A DNA stretch of 64,000 bases from Rhizobiales bacterium 65-79 (lineage in GTDB: Bacteria; Pseudomonadota; Alphaproteobacteria; Rhizobiales; Rhizobiaceae), in assembly GCA_001896885.1 (NCBI GenBank), contig MKRJ01000014.1, positions 248,001 through 312,000 on the forward strand. Direction: 5' to 3'. The notes beneath the pieces were generated by a model. The model was not told where the DNA came from and did no database searches. It saw only the letters and a list, made by a program, of their open reading frames with translations. The position numbers and the translations under genes were made by a program. Of the stretch, positions 35,824 through 45,013 are shown piece after piece (positions within the stretch are counted from its first letter, which is position 1; every line of letters starts with the position of its first letter).

Positions 35824-38800
35824 ATGACCACGCAAAAACGGAACACCGCGAAAGGCTTCCGCTGTTCCTTCGACATCGGCGGCACGTTTACGGATTTCAT
35901 CCTCTCCAATGACGATACGGGCGAAATACGGATCCACAAATGCCTGACGGTTCCCTCTGATCCCGCCAAGGGTGCACTCGACGGCATGGCCGACCTGCTA
36001 AGCCAGGGAGGCGTCGAATTTTCCGAACTGCGCGAGGTTGTCCACGGCTCCACACTCGTCACCAATCTGGTGATCGAACGAAAGGGAGCCCGGACGGCGC
36101 TCCTCACCACCAAGGGCTTTCGTGACATCATCGAGTTCGGAACCGAGCAGCGCTATGACGTCCATGACTTGTTCCTCCGCTTTCCGGGGGCGCTGGTCGA
36201 GCGTTCGTTGCGGTTCGAGGTCAACGAGCGCATGTCCCGTGACGGCGACGTGATCGAGCCGATCGCCGACGAGGAGATTCATCGACTGCTGCAGCAGGCG
36301 CTCGATGGCGGGGCCAAGGCCGTTGCCGTCGTCTTCCTGCACTCTTATCGCAACGACGCGCATGAGCGGGCGGTCGCCGACTATGCGTCGAGGCATTTCC
36401 CGCAGTTGCAGATCTCGATCTCGAGCGAAGTCTGCGGTGAGATTCGGGAATATGAGCGCGCGACGACGACGACGGCGAATGCCTATGCCCAGCCGATCGT
36501 CGATCCTTATGTCCGAAAGCTGGAGCAGGAGCTGCGCAACCGAGGATTTACAGGCGAACTCTTCCTCGTTCAGTCGTCAGGCGCCTTGGCTTCGCCGGGG
36601 ATGGCGCGCCGGTTGCCGATACGCCTGCTGGAGTCCGGGCCGGCTGGCGGCGGGCTGGCGGCAGCCCATTTCGGCAAGACGCTCGGCCTCCATGAGGTCA
36701 TCGCTTTCGACATGGGCGGCACGACCGCCAAGGTCTGCCTGATCCGCGACGGCAAGCCCGATATCGCGCCCATGATCGAAGCAGCCCGCGAGCAGCGGTT
36801 CCGCCGCGGCTCGGGTCTGCCCATCCTGGCGCCGGTCATAGACATGATTGAAATCGGCGCCGGCGGCGGCTCGATCGCGCATCATGACGATCTCGGCCTT
36901 ATAAAGGTCGGCCCGGAAAGTTCGGCCGCCGACCCCGGCCCTGCATGTTACGGACGTGGCGGCAAGCTGCCGACCGTCACCGATGCCAACCTGATCCTTG
37001 GCTATCTGGGGGCGGACTCCTTCCTTGGCGGCCGTCTCAAGCTCGATCGCCCCGCCGCCGAAGCGGCTTACGCCAAACTCGCCGACGAGGACGGCATCTC
37101 CATCGAGCGGGCCGCATGGGGCGTGTTCGCGGTCGTATGCGAAAACATGGCCGGCGCAGCGCGCGTCCATATCGTCGAAAAGGGACAGGACCCGCGCAAT
37201 TTCACGATGATCGCGTTCGGCGGCGCCGGTCCCGCGCACGCCGTTCGCGTCGCCAAGGCGCTGAATGTCGGGCGCGTGGTCGTACCTCCCGCCTCTGGTG
37301 CCGCGTCGGCGCTCGGTTTCCTGGGAGCGCCTCTTGCGCATGAAGCCACGCGTTCCGCGCCATGTCTCGTCAGCGAGTTGGAGGTGGACGCGACCGAAGT
37401 CCTCCTCGCCGAGCTCGAGGAGGAAGGGCGGTCGCTCCTGTCGACCGCAAACATCGACGGCTCGAAACTGCGTGTGAGGCGGGAGGCGGACATGCGCCTG
37501 TCCGGACAGGTCCATGCCTTGCGTGTCGAGGCCCCTTCGGACCTGCGCCGCGGCGAAGCTCTCGCGATACTGGCGCGCAACTTCGCCGAAGCGTATCGCA
37601 GCCTCTATGCGCGTGAACCGTTCGGCGGCGAACTGGAAGTGATCAGCTGGCGAGTCACGACGTACTCACCGACGCCGAAGCTTCGCATCGGCTCGCTCTC
37701 GAGCACCAGAGCGGCCGATATCAGCACCCGCAAGGCATGGTTCCCCGAAACGAATGGTTACGTCGAGACGAAGGTCTACAATCGATATGCGCTCCACGCC
37801 GGGGAGGTTATCCAGGGCCCGGCGATCATCGAAGAGACCGAATCGACCACGGTCGTGCCGCCCGGCGACAGCTTCACGCTGGATGCAAACGGCAACCTGG
37901 TGATCACGCTTGCCGCTGCAAAGGCCGCCAAAGCCGCGCTTACCGCCACCACCGGCGATTTCGATCCGATCGATCTCGAAATCATGTGGAGCCGCCTTGT
38001 AACGATCTCGGAAGAGTGCTGGCAGGCTGTCATTCGCACCGCGTTTTCACTCATCATCGGCGAGGCTCAGGATTTTGCCTGCGAAATACTCGACGAGAAC
38101 GGAGATTCCCTCGCCCACTCTCCGCGCGCCATGCCGGTCTTCAACATCACGCTGATGGCCGCAGCCAAGTTCCTGCTGAAAGAATATCCAATCGAGACGC
38201 TGAAGCCGGGCGACATCCTCATGACCAACGATCCATGGCATGGATCGGGCCACCTCTTTGACATCGCAGTCCTGACGCCGGTGTTTCACAAAGGCCGCGT
38301 GGTGGCTTTCCTCGGCTCCATCGGACATGTCAGCGACATCGGCGGCACCAAGAACAAGAGCGCGGTGCGCGAGATCTATGAGGAAGGCATCCAGCTTCCG
38401 CCAACCAAGCTTTACGCCGAAGGCAAGCCAAACCGCGACGTATTCAACATTCTCTACGCCAATCTGCGCAACCCTCGTCAGGTGGTCGGCGACATCGAGG
38501 CGCTGATCGCAGCGAATGCGCTTGGCGCGGAGCGTCTGGCCGCCCTCCTGGTCGAATATGGCCTCGACGACCTGCGCAAGCTCGCATCGACGATGCATCG
38601 GCTGTCGGAGAATGCGGCACGCGAGGCTATCCGGCAGATGCCGGACGGCGTCTATTCGGCGATTACCCATCTCAATGGTTCCGGTGAGCGCCTGTTCATA
38701 CCGGCCAAAGTCACGGTCGATGGCGACTCCGTCGAGGTCGACTTTGAAGGATGCCCGCCCCAGGTCTCGCTTGGCGGCATCAACAACACATTGCCCGGCA

Positions 38801-39633
38801 CGCAGGCCGAGACGTTGTTTGCCTTGAAATGTATTCTGACACCCGGCATTCGCGCGACCGCCGGCTGCTATCGCGCCTTTACCGTCAAAGCGCCGGAAGG
38901 CAGCATACTCAATTGCACCCATCCCGCCGCCGTCGGTCTGCGTCGCCTTACGCTGTTTTATGTCGACGCGCCGATCCTCAAGGCGCTGAGCGAGGCTGTT
39001 CCGGATCGGATGCAGGCGTTTACCGGGCTGCCTACGATCATCGACCTGCATGGTCGCGAGGCCAGCGGCCGTACCTTCACCGACTACATGTTCGTAGGTG
39101 GCGGACAGGGTGGCACGGCGCGCCACGACGGCAAGAGCGGCATGCTTTGGCCTACAAGTGCAGCCAATACCTCCGTCGAAATGATTGAGAGCCGCATACC
39201 CGTGGTGGTGATCGAGAAATCGCTCGTTGCCGATAGCGGCGGTGCCGGAAGGTATCGCGGTGGTTGCGGCCAGCGCGTGCGGCTACGGCGTCTCCACGAC
39301 GACAATTATCCGGTCTTCATCAACGTCTACCCTGAGGGGGAGAATGTGACAACCGACGGGATGCTTGGCGGGGCCCCGGGCGGACGTACCCGTGCGTTCC
39401 GCGGCTCCGATGGGACCGCCGAACCGGTCGAAATACTCGAACCGCTCATGATCCAGGTTCACTCGACGAACGAAATCGTCGAGGTGCAGATCGGTGGTGG
39501 CGCTGGGTACGGCGACCCGGCGGATCGGCCGCAGGCGGAGATCCAGGCGGATATTCTGAACGGCTACGTGACGAAGGAAGGCGCGAAGCGCTACTCACGC
39601 TCGAATGCGGCGCGAAGCAAGGTCCTGTCGTGA
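35824..39633 (+). CDS. Fused HyuA-HyuB ATP-dependent hydantoinase/5-oxoprolinase family protein
   Basis: A 1269-residue fusion of both hydantoinase subunits. Residues about 14-690 are HyuA-like: the phosphate-binding start SFDIGGTFTDFILSNDD, EREKGARTAL-type helix, and AFDMGGTTAKVCLI near 300. Residues about 714-1260 are HyuB-like, starting at DPIDLEIMWSRL, with NDPWHGSGHLFDI, EEGIQLPPTKLY and DSGGAGRYRGGCGQR. The family hydrolyses cyclic amides (hydantoins, 5-oxoproline, caprolactam) at the cost of ATP. It opens the plus-strand operon, and its TGA overlaps the NADPH:F420 reductase start. I infer that it opens the ring of the hydroxylated or reduced substrate. Which lactam it prefers cannot be read from sequence. 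Confidence 0.9.
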   Translation: MTTQKRNTAKGFRCSFDIGGTFTDFILSNDDTGEIRIHKCLTVPSDPAKGALDGMADLLSQGGVEFSELREVVHGSTLVTNLVIERKGARTALLTTKGFRDIIEFGTEQRYDVHDLFLRFPGALVERSLRFEVNERMSRDGDVIEPIADEEIHRLLQQALDGGAKAVAVVFLHSYRNDAHERAVADYASRHFPQLQISISSEVCGEIREYERATTTTANAYAQPIVDPYVRKLEQELRNRGFTGELFLVQSSGALASPGMARRLPIRLLESGPAGGGLAAAHFGKTLGLHEVIAFDMGGTTAKVCLIRDGKPDIAPMIEAAREQRFRRGSGLPILAPVIDMIEIGAGGGSIAHHDDLGLIKVGPESSAADPGPACYGRGGKLPTVTDANLILGYLGADSFLGGRLKLDRPAAEAAYAKLADEDGISIERAAWGVFAVVCENMAGAARVHIVEKGQDPRNFTMIAFGGAGPAHAVRVAKALNVGRVVVPPASGAASALGFLGAPLAHEATRSAPCLVSELEVDATEVLLAELEEEGRSLLSTANIDGSKLRVRREADMRLSGQVHALRVEAPSDLRRGEALAILARNFAEAYRSLYAREPFGGELEVISWRVTTYSPTPKLRIGSLSSTRAADISTRKAWFPETNGYVETKVYNRYALHAGEVIQGPAIIEETESTTVVPPGDSFTLDANGNLVITLAAAKAAKAALTATTGDFDPIDLEIMWSRLVTISEECWQAVIRTAFSLIIGEAQDFACEILDENGDSLAHSPRAMPVFNITLMAAAKFLLKEYPIETLKPGDILMTNDPWHGSGHLFDIAVLTPVFHKGRVVAFLGSIGHVSDIGGTKNKSAVREIYEEGIQLPPTKLYAEGKPNRDVFNILYANLRNPRQVVGDIEALIAANALGAERLAALLVEYGLDDLRKLASTMHRLSENAAREAIRQMPDGVYSAITHLNGSGERLFIPAKVTVDGDSVEVDFEGCPPQVSLGGINNTLPGTQAETLFALKCILTPGIRATAGCYRAFTVKAPEGSILNCTHPAAVGLRRLTLFYVDAPILKALSEAVPDRMQAFTGLPTIIDLHGREASGRTFTDYMFVGGGQGGTARHDGKSGMLWPTSAANTSVEMIESRIPVVVIEKSLVADSGGAGRYRGGCGQRVRLRRLHDDNYPVFINVYPEGENVTTDGMLGGAPGGRTRAFRGSDGTAEPVEILEPLMIQVHSTNEIVEVQIGGGAGYGDPADRPQAEIQADILNGYVTKEGAKRYSRSNAARSKVLS

Positions 39634-40280
39634 TGGACGGGATTCGCATCGCTATCGTGGGCGGGACAGGCGAACTCGGGACCGGCCTTGGCCGCCGCTG
39701 GCACCGCGCAGGCTTCGACATCCTGATCGGTTCAAGATCGGTGGAAAAGGCGGAAGCAGCGGCGACCGAGCTTGGCGGAGGCTCGGCGACGGTCACCGGC
39801 GCCAGCATGGCCGATGCTGCCCGCGACGCCGATATCGTGGTCGTGGCCGTGCCCTGGAGCACACATGACGCGACCCTGGGCGTCATCGCACCCCATGTCG
39901 ACGGCAAGATCCTTATCGATGCCGTTGTGCCGCTGGTGCCGCCGAAAGTGAGCGTCGTCCAACTGCCCGCCGAAGGCAGCGCCGCACAAAGGGCGCAGGC
40001 CCTCCTGCCCGGTGCGCGTGTCGTCGGCGCCTTCCACAATGTCGCAGCGAAGCTGCTGAAGGCGGATGCCGATATCGATTGCGATATACTCGTTTGCGGC
40101 GACGACAAAGACGCGCGCGACACGGTGGTTCAGCTTGTGGCAGCCGCGGGCATGAAAGGGATAGACGCCGGGCCCCTGGCCAATTCGGCGGCGAGTGAGG
40201 CATTAACGTCACTCCTGATCGGGCTGAACAGACGCTATAAGGTCGCTCATGCGGGAATCCGGATAACTGGTCTTCTCTGA
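39633..40280 (+). CDS. npdG: NADPH-dependent F420 reductase
   Basis: A 215-residue Rossmann-fold protein of the F420:NADP oxidoreductase (NpdG/Fno) family. The NADP loop is IRIAIVGGTGELGTGLGRRW. The strand/loop RDADIVVVAVPW and the characteristic GAFHNVAAKLL motif follow near residue 135. It transfers hydride between NADPH and oxidised F420, supplying F420H2 to LLM or other F420 enzymes. ATG 39633 overlaps the HyuAB stop (TGATG); a GTG at 39630 is possible. Its place directly before the F420 biosynthetic genes supports the assignment and shows that F420 is both made and reduced here. Confidence 0.86.
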   Translation: MDGIRIAIVGGTGELGTGLGRRWHRAGFDILIGSRSVEKAEAAATELGGGSATVTGASMADAARDADIVVVAVPWSTHDATLGVIAPHVDGKILIDAVVPLVPPKVSVVQLPAEGSAAQRAQALLPGARVVGAFHNVAAKLLKADADIDCDILVCGDDKDARDTVVQLVAAAGMKGIDAGPLANSAASEALTSLLIGLNRRYKVAHAGIRITGLL

Positions 40281-40294
40281 ACTCGAGAAATCGC

Positions 40295-41062
40295 ATGAGC
40301 AGCAGCCGCGTCGTCATCACCGCAGCGGAGAATTTTCCGCTGATCAGGCCAGGCGACGATCTACCGGCGATCATAGTCTCCGCGCTTCGCAAGCAGTTTG
40401 GTACCCTGCAGGGCGGCGACATCGTTTCAGTGGCCCAGAAGATCGTATCGAAGGCCGCGAACCGCTATCTCAACCTTGCCGATATCGAGCCGTCCGCGAC
40501 GGCAAGGGAACTGGCCGACGTGACCGGGAAGGACCCACGATTTGTCGAGGCCGTGCTTGGTGAATCGTCAGCCGTCTTGAGAGCGGTTCCTGGCATATTG
40601 ATCGTCGAGCACAGGCTTGGTCTGATCATGGCCAATGCCGGCATCGACCAGTCCAACATCGAACACGAACCAGGCGAGCGGGTGTTGTTGCTGCCCGAAG
40701 ACCCTGATGCATTCTGCGACCGGCTAAAGCGATACCTGGACGACGAATTCGGGATATTTACAGGTGTCGTCATGACGGACAGCTTCGGCAGGCCGTGGCG
40801 GCTTGGAACCACCGGCGTTGCGATAGGTTCGGCGGGCTTCCCGCCCTTGCTCAGCATGATCGGCAAGCCTGACCTCTTCGGACGGACGCTGCGGGCAACA
40901 GAAATCGCTCTTGCCGACCAGATTGCCGCCGCCGCGGTGCTGGTCACGGGCGAAGCCAGTGAGGGGCAACCTGTCGTCCTGATTTCCGGTCTGGACTGGC
41001 AGCCTTCGGACGCCGGCGCCCGCGCGCTCAATCGCCCCAAACATCAGGATCTGTTCCGATGA
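40295..41062 (+). CDS. cofE: Coenzyme F420-0:L-glutamate ligase
   Basis: A 255-residue CofE that adds glutamates to F420-0 using GTP. Conserved pieces are GDIVSVAQKIVSKAANRYLN, ESSAVLRAVPGILIVEHRLG, MANAGIDQSN, and FTGVVMTDSFGRPWRLGTTG. The length equals that of stand-alone archaeal-type CofE. The C-terminal FMN (nitroreductase-like) domain found in actinobacterial FbiB, which reduces dehydro-F420, is missing. Its TGA overlaps the next start as ATGA. Confidence 0.92.
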   Translation: MSSSRVVITAAENFPLIRPGDDLPAIIVSALRKQFGTLQGGDIVSVAQKIVSKAANRYLNLADIEPSATARELADVTGKDPRFVEAVLGESSAVLRAVPGILIVEHRLGLIMANAGIDQSNIEHEPGERVLLLPEDPDAFCDRLKRYLDDEFGIFTGVVMTDSFGRPWRLGTTGVAIGSAGFPPLLSMIGKPDLFGRTLRATEIALADQIAAAAVLVTGEASEGQPVVLISGLDWQPSDAGARALNRPKHQDLFR

Positions 41063-42018
41063 GCGCAAAGCGCCGCATCGTAGCCCTCTCGGGCGGAGTC
41101 GGCGGAGCGAAGCTCGCACAGGGCCTTGACATGCTGGACGATGTCGACCTGACGATCGTCGTGAATACGGGGGATGACTTCGAGCATCTCGGGCTGATGA
41201 TCTCGCCTGACATAGATTCCGTCGTCTATGCCCTGGCGGGGCTTTCGGATGTCGATCGCGGCTGGGGACGAGCCGACGAGAGCTGGCATTTCATGGAAGA
41301 AATCAGGCGGCTGGGCGGGGAAGACTGGTTCCTCCTGGGCGATCGCGATCTGGCGATGCATATCGCGAGGACCAACGCGATACGCCTCGGCGAGCCGTTG
41401 TCATCGTTCACGCTGCGCATCGCCCGGCGACTCGGGATACGCGCGCGGATCGTTCCGATGACGGATGACGCCGTCCGCACGATCATCACGAGCGACGAAG
41501 GCCGGTTGGCATTCCAGCGCTATTTCGTGGGCCTCCGCTGTGAGCCTATCGTACGCTCGGTCGATTTCGAGGGGGCTCCGTCCGCCCGCCCTGTCGCCGA
41601 GCTCGAGACGGAGTTTGCCGATCCCGGCCCGGATGCGATCATCATATGCCCGTCGAACCCTTATCTGAGCATCGATCCGATCCTCTCGATACCCGGCATC
41701 GCGGACATGTTGTCGGCTTCGCACGCTCCCGTGGTTGCGGTTTCTCCGATCATCGGAGGCCAGGCCGTAAAGGGACCAACTGCGAAGATCATGAACGAGC
41801 TTGGCCTTGCCGTAACCAACGACACGATCGCCGGCCACTACGGCGACCTGATCGACGGGATCGTCATCGATCATGGTGACAGATGTCCGGTCGCCGCATC
41901 ACCCTTGGCCTGCCTCTCTGTGCCGACTTTGATGCACACCGTCGAGGATAAGGTAAGCCTCGCGCGCAAGACGGTCGATTTTGCTCTTTCGCTCAGCCAA
42001 CCCGAGAGGGTCGGATGA
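41059..42018 (+). CDS. cofD: 2-phospho-L-lactate transferase (CofD/FbiA)
   Basis: A 319-residue enzyme that joins the phospho-lactyl (or phosphoenolpyruvyl/3-phosphoglyceryl) guanosine donor to Fo. Hallmarks are VALSGGVGGAKLAQGL, then VNTGDDFEHLGLMISPDIDS near residue 35, and later NPYLSIDPILSIPGI and VAVSPIIGGQAVKGPTAKIM. Length and motifs agree fully with the family. It overlaps CofE and CofC by four bases on each side (ATGA), indicating tight translational coupling. Confidence 0.93.
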   Translation: MSAKRRIVALSGGVGGAKLAQGLDMLDDVDLTIVVNTGDDFEHLGLMISPDIDSVVYALAGLSDVDRGWGRADESWHFMEEIRRLGGEDWFLLGDRDLAMHIARTNAIRLGEPLSSFTLRIARRLGIRARIVPMTDDAVRTIITSDEGRLAFQRYFVGLRCEPIVRSVDFEGAPSARPVAELETEFADPGPDAIIICPSNPYLSIDPILSIPGIADMLSASHAPVVAVSPIIGGQAVKGPTAKIMNELGLAVTNDTIAGHYGDLIDGIVIDHGDRCPVAASPLACLSVPTLMHTVEDKVSLARKTVDFALSLSQPERVG

Positions 42019-42686
42019 CGCCGCTAAAGGCATGGGCGCTCGTCCCGGTGAAGGCCTTTACCCACGCGAAGAGGCGTCTCGCCGGAATCCTGTCCGACGA
42101 GGAGCGTGCGGAGCTTGCCCGCGCGATGCTTCTTGATTTGTTCGACACGATAGGAGCAGCTCACCTGTCAGGCTTCACGGTAGTGGCATCCGACAGTGAG
42201 GTCGCGCGTCTCGTCGCCATGGCCGGCGGCGATATCTGCGATGAGCCCGCGACAGGCGGACTGAACGATGCGGTCCTGGTCGGGCTCCGTCATTGCCGGC
42301 ATCGTGCCCCCGCCTGTGTCGTGGTTCCAACGGATGTTCCCTATCTCGAGCCGGCGACGATAGCCTTCGCGACACAAAGTGCCCTCGAAGGCTTCGGCTG
42401 CGCCGCAGAGGCCGTGCGGGATGGGGGGACCAATCTGCTTGCATTTCCCTCGCGGATACGGCTTGCGCCCCGCTTCGGACCGGACAGCTTCCTCTCTCAT
42501 TTATCGGAGATGCGATCCGCCGGTCTAACCACGCGAATTCTTTCAACCCCCGACACGCGTTTCGACCTGGATACTCCCGGCGATCTGCGAGCGATCAAAA
42601 CGGCTCCTCCAGACAATCGCGTAGGAAGGCTCGTATCGCAATTCCCGGCAACGCAACTGCCCGAACCCCTGCGAGGTGTCGCTTGA
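42015..42686 (+). CDS. cofC: 2-phospho-L-lactate (or related) guanylyltransferase
   Basis: A 223-residue nucleotidyltransferase of the CofC/FbiD family, which activates 2-phospholactate, phosphoenolpyruvate or 3-phosphoglycerate with GTP. The N-terminal ALVPVKAFTHAKRRLAGILS is the GTP-binding signature. The metal site lies around VVVPTDVPYLEP, and FDLDTPGDLRAI is the typical C-terminal piece. Which phospho-acid it uses decides whether classical F420, dehydro-F420 or 3PG-F420 results. Sequence alone does not settle this. ATGA couples it to cofD and TTGA to fbiC. Confidence 0.9.
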   Translation: MTPLKAWALVPVKAFTHAKRRLAGILSDEERAELARAMLLDLFDTIGAAHLSGFTVVASDSEVARLVAMAGGDICDEPATGGLNDAVLVGLRHCRHRAPACVVVPTDVPYLEPATIAFATQSALEGFGCAAEAVRDGGTNLLAFPSRIRLAPRFGPDSFLSHLSEMRSAGLTTRILSTPDTRFDLDTPGDLRAIKTAPPDNRVGRLVSQFPATQLPEPLRGVA

Positions 42687-45013
42687 ATTTGTCGGTTGCC
42701 CATGGATTGCAGGACAATGTGGCCCGTTCCCTGGTTGAACGATCGGCGGCCGAAATCATGCCGGCAGCCGCCCTGAAGCGGGATATGCATCACGGGCGCT
42801 TGATCTCCTTCTCTCGCAAGGCATTCATTCCATTGACGAAACTGTGCCGGGACGTCTGTCTCTACTGCACTTTCGCCAAACCGCCGAAACGCGGCGAGCG
42901 TAGTTTCCTGACGCTGGAAGAGGTGCGGGGCATCGCGGAAAACGCCGTTGCGGCAGCCTGCAAGGAGGCGTTGTTCACGCTCGGCGACAAACCGGAGCTA
43001 CGTTATCGAGCGGCACGGGAGGAACTGGAAGCACTCGGCTTTGCAAGCACGGTCGATTACCTGGCGGCAGCGGCGCAAGTCGCGCTCGACGCCGGCCTGT
43101 TTCCGCACCTCAATCCCGGCGTGCTGACGGCTGACGAGATTGCCCAGCTCAGGCGGCTGTCGATCTCACAGGGTCTGATGCTTGAGACGACCTCCGAGCG
43201 ATTGACGCGGCGCGGCGGCGCTCATTTCGGCTCGCCGGACAAACTGCCGGCCGTCCGCCTTCAGATGCTGGAGGACTCGGGCAGGCTCTCCGTCCCGTTC
43301 ACTACCGGCCTACTGGTCGGCATCGGCGAGACCCGTTCGGAACGGATCGACGCGCTTCTTGCGATCAGGGACAGCCATGCCCGCCATGGGCATATCCAGG
43401 AAGTGATCATCCAGAATTTCCTGCCCAAGCCGGACACGCGCATGGCCGACTGGCCGGCCGCGCCGCCGGAGGAGCATTTGTGGACCATCGCGGCGGCCCG
43501 GCTGATCCTTCCTTCGACCATGAATATCCAGGCGCCGCCCAATCTGACGCCGGGCGGGCTTGGCCAGTTGCTCGCCGCCGGAATCAACGATTGGGGCGGG
43601 GTTTCGCCGGTGACGCCGGACCACGTCAATCCGGAAGCTCCCTGGCCGCATCTTGATCATCTTGCCGCCGAAACGCGGAATGCCGGGCACGAACTCGTCG
43701 AAAGGCTCGCCGTCTATCCCGCCGCTACGCGTGACCTTCAGCGCTGGATCGACCCCGCACTCCACTCCCGACTGCTTGCCGCGCTGGACGGGGCGGGTTA
43801 CGCGCGTTGCGAGGAATGGGCCCCGGGGCGCGCGATCGATCCACCGACCATTGATCTCGAACTGATGTCGTCGCCTCCCGCACCGGCAAAGTCACGCGAA
43901 TTGATCGCGCTGCTCGGCCGCCTGCAGCAAGGCGAGCCAGCCACCGAAAGTGAGATCATCGACCTGTTCAGCGCCCGCGGAAGCGACTTCTCCGCGATCT
44001 GCCGTGCCGCGGACGAGATCCGCCGCGAACTGAACGGCGATACCGTAAGCTATGTTGTCACCCGCAACATCAACTACACGAATATCTGTGGCTACAAATG
44101 TCAGTTTTGCGCCTTTTCGAAAGGCAAGATGAGCGAATCCCTGCGCGGCAGGCCCTATGACCTGTCGCTTGACGAAATCGCCGGCAGGGCCCGCGAAGCG
44201 GCAGAGCGCGGCGCCACTGAAGTATGTATGCAGGGCGGAATTCACCCGCACTATACCGGCCAGACCTATCTCGACATCTGCCGCGCGGTTAAGGCGGCGG
44301 TTCCCGAAATACATGTCCATGCCTTTTCGCCCCTCGAAGTGCAGCATGGTGCGACGACACTCGGCATGTCGGTTCCCGATTTCCTGGCGGAACTAAGGAC
44401 CGCGGGACTGGCATCGCTGCCAGGAACCGCCGCGGAAATCCTCGACGACGAGGTTCGGCGCATCTTGTGCGCAGACAAAGTCGACACCGGGACATGGCTG
44501 GCCGTCATGCGTGCGGCCCACAAAACAGGCCTGCGTAGTACGGCTACCATCATGTTCGGCCACGTGGACGGCTACCACAATTGGGCCCGCCATTTGATCC
44601 GCATCCGCGACCTGCAGCAAGAAACCGGCGGCTTCACCGAATTCGTACCCCTGCCCTTTGTGCACATGGAAGCGCCGATCTTCCTCAAGGGCCGTTCCCG
44701 CAAAGGACCGACTTTCCGCGAAACTGTGCTGATGCATGCCGTGGCGCGACTGGCATTCGGGAGGTTGATCCCCAACATTCAGGCGTCGTGGGTCAAGCTC
44801 GGTCGCAAGGGAGCGGCGGCATGCCTCGCCGCGGGCGTGAACGATCTTGGGGGTACGTTGATGGATGAGACGATCTCCCGCTCCGCCGGCGCAAGCCATG
44901 GTTCGGAAGTCACTCCTGTCGAAATGGAAGACATCATTCGGGCAGCGAGCCGCACACCTCGCCAGCGCACTACGCTTTATGGAAACCCGCCAACGCCCTC
45001 CTGGCCACGATAG
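42683..45013 (+). CDS. fbiC: FO synthase, fused CofG-CofH radical SAM protein
   Basis: A 776-residue fusion making the deazaflavin FO from tyrosine and 5-amino-6-ribitylaminouracil. It contains two radical-SAM domains, each with the CxxxCxxC cluster site: C55, C59 and C62 (CRDVCLYC) in the N-terminal CofG half, and C469, C473 and C476 (CGYKCQFC) in the C-terminal CofH half. The TTG at 42683 overlaps the CofC stop as TTGA. The open frame extends upstream through cofC, but that part has no FbiC resemblance. Fusion is the actinobacterial arrangement; archaea have two proteins. It is somewhat shorter than mycobacterial FbiC (about 850). It ends the operon, facing the LIV importer genes. Confidence 0.93.
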   Translation: MNLSVAHGLQDNVARSLVERSAAEIMPAAALKRDMHHGRLISFSRKAFIPLTKLCRDVCLYCTFAKPPKRGERSFLTLEEVRGIAENAVAAACKEALFTLGDKPELRYRAAREELEALGFASTVDYLAAAAQVALDAGLFPHLNPGVLTADEIAQLRRLSISQGLMLETTSERLTRRGGAHFGSPDKLPAVRLQMLEDSGRLSVPFTTGLLVGIGETRSERIDALLAIRDSHARHGHIQEVIIQNFLPKPDTRMADWPAAPPEEHLWTIAAARLILPSTMNIQAPPNLTPGGLGQLLAAGINDWGGVSPVTPDHVNPEAPWPHLDHLAAETRNAGHELVERLAVYPAATRDLQRWIDPALHSRLLAALDGAGYARCEEWAPGRAIDPPTIDLELMSSPPAPAKSRELIALLGRLQQGEPATESEIIDLFSARGSDFSAICRAADEIRRELNGDTVSYVVTRNINYTNICGYKCQFCAFSKGKMSESLRGRPYDLSLDEIAGRAREAAERGATEVCMQGGIHPHYTGQTYLDICRAVKAAVPEIHVHAFSPLEVQHGATTLGMSVPDFLAELRTAGLASLPGTAAEILDDEVRRILCADKVDTGTWLAVMRAAHKTGLRSTATIMFGHVDGYHNWARHLIRIRDLQQETGGFTEFVPLPFVHMEAPIFLKGRSRKGPTFRETVLMHAVARLAFGRLIPNIQASWVKLGRKGAAACLAAGVNDLGGTLMDETISRSAGASHGSEVTPVEMEDIIRAASRTPRQRTTLYGNPPTPSWPR

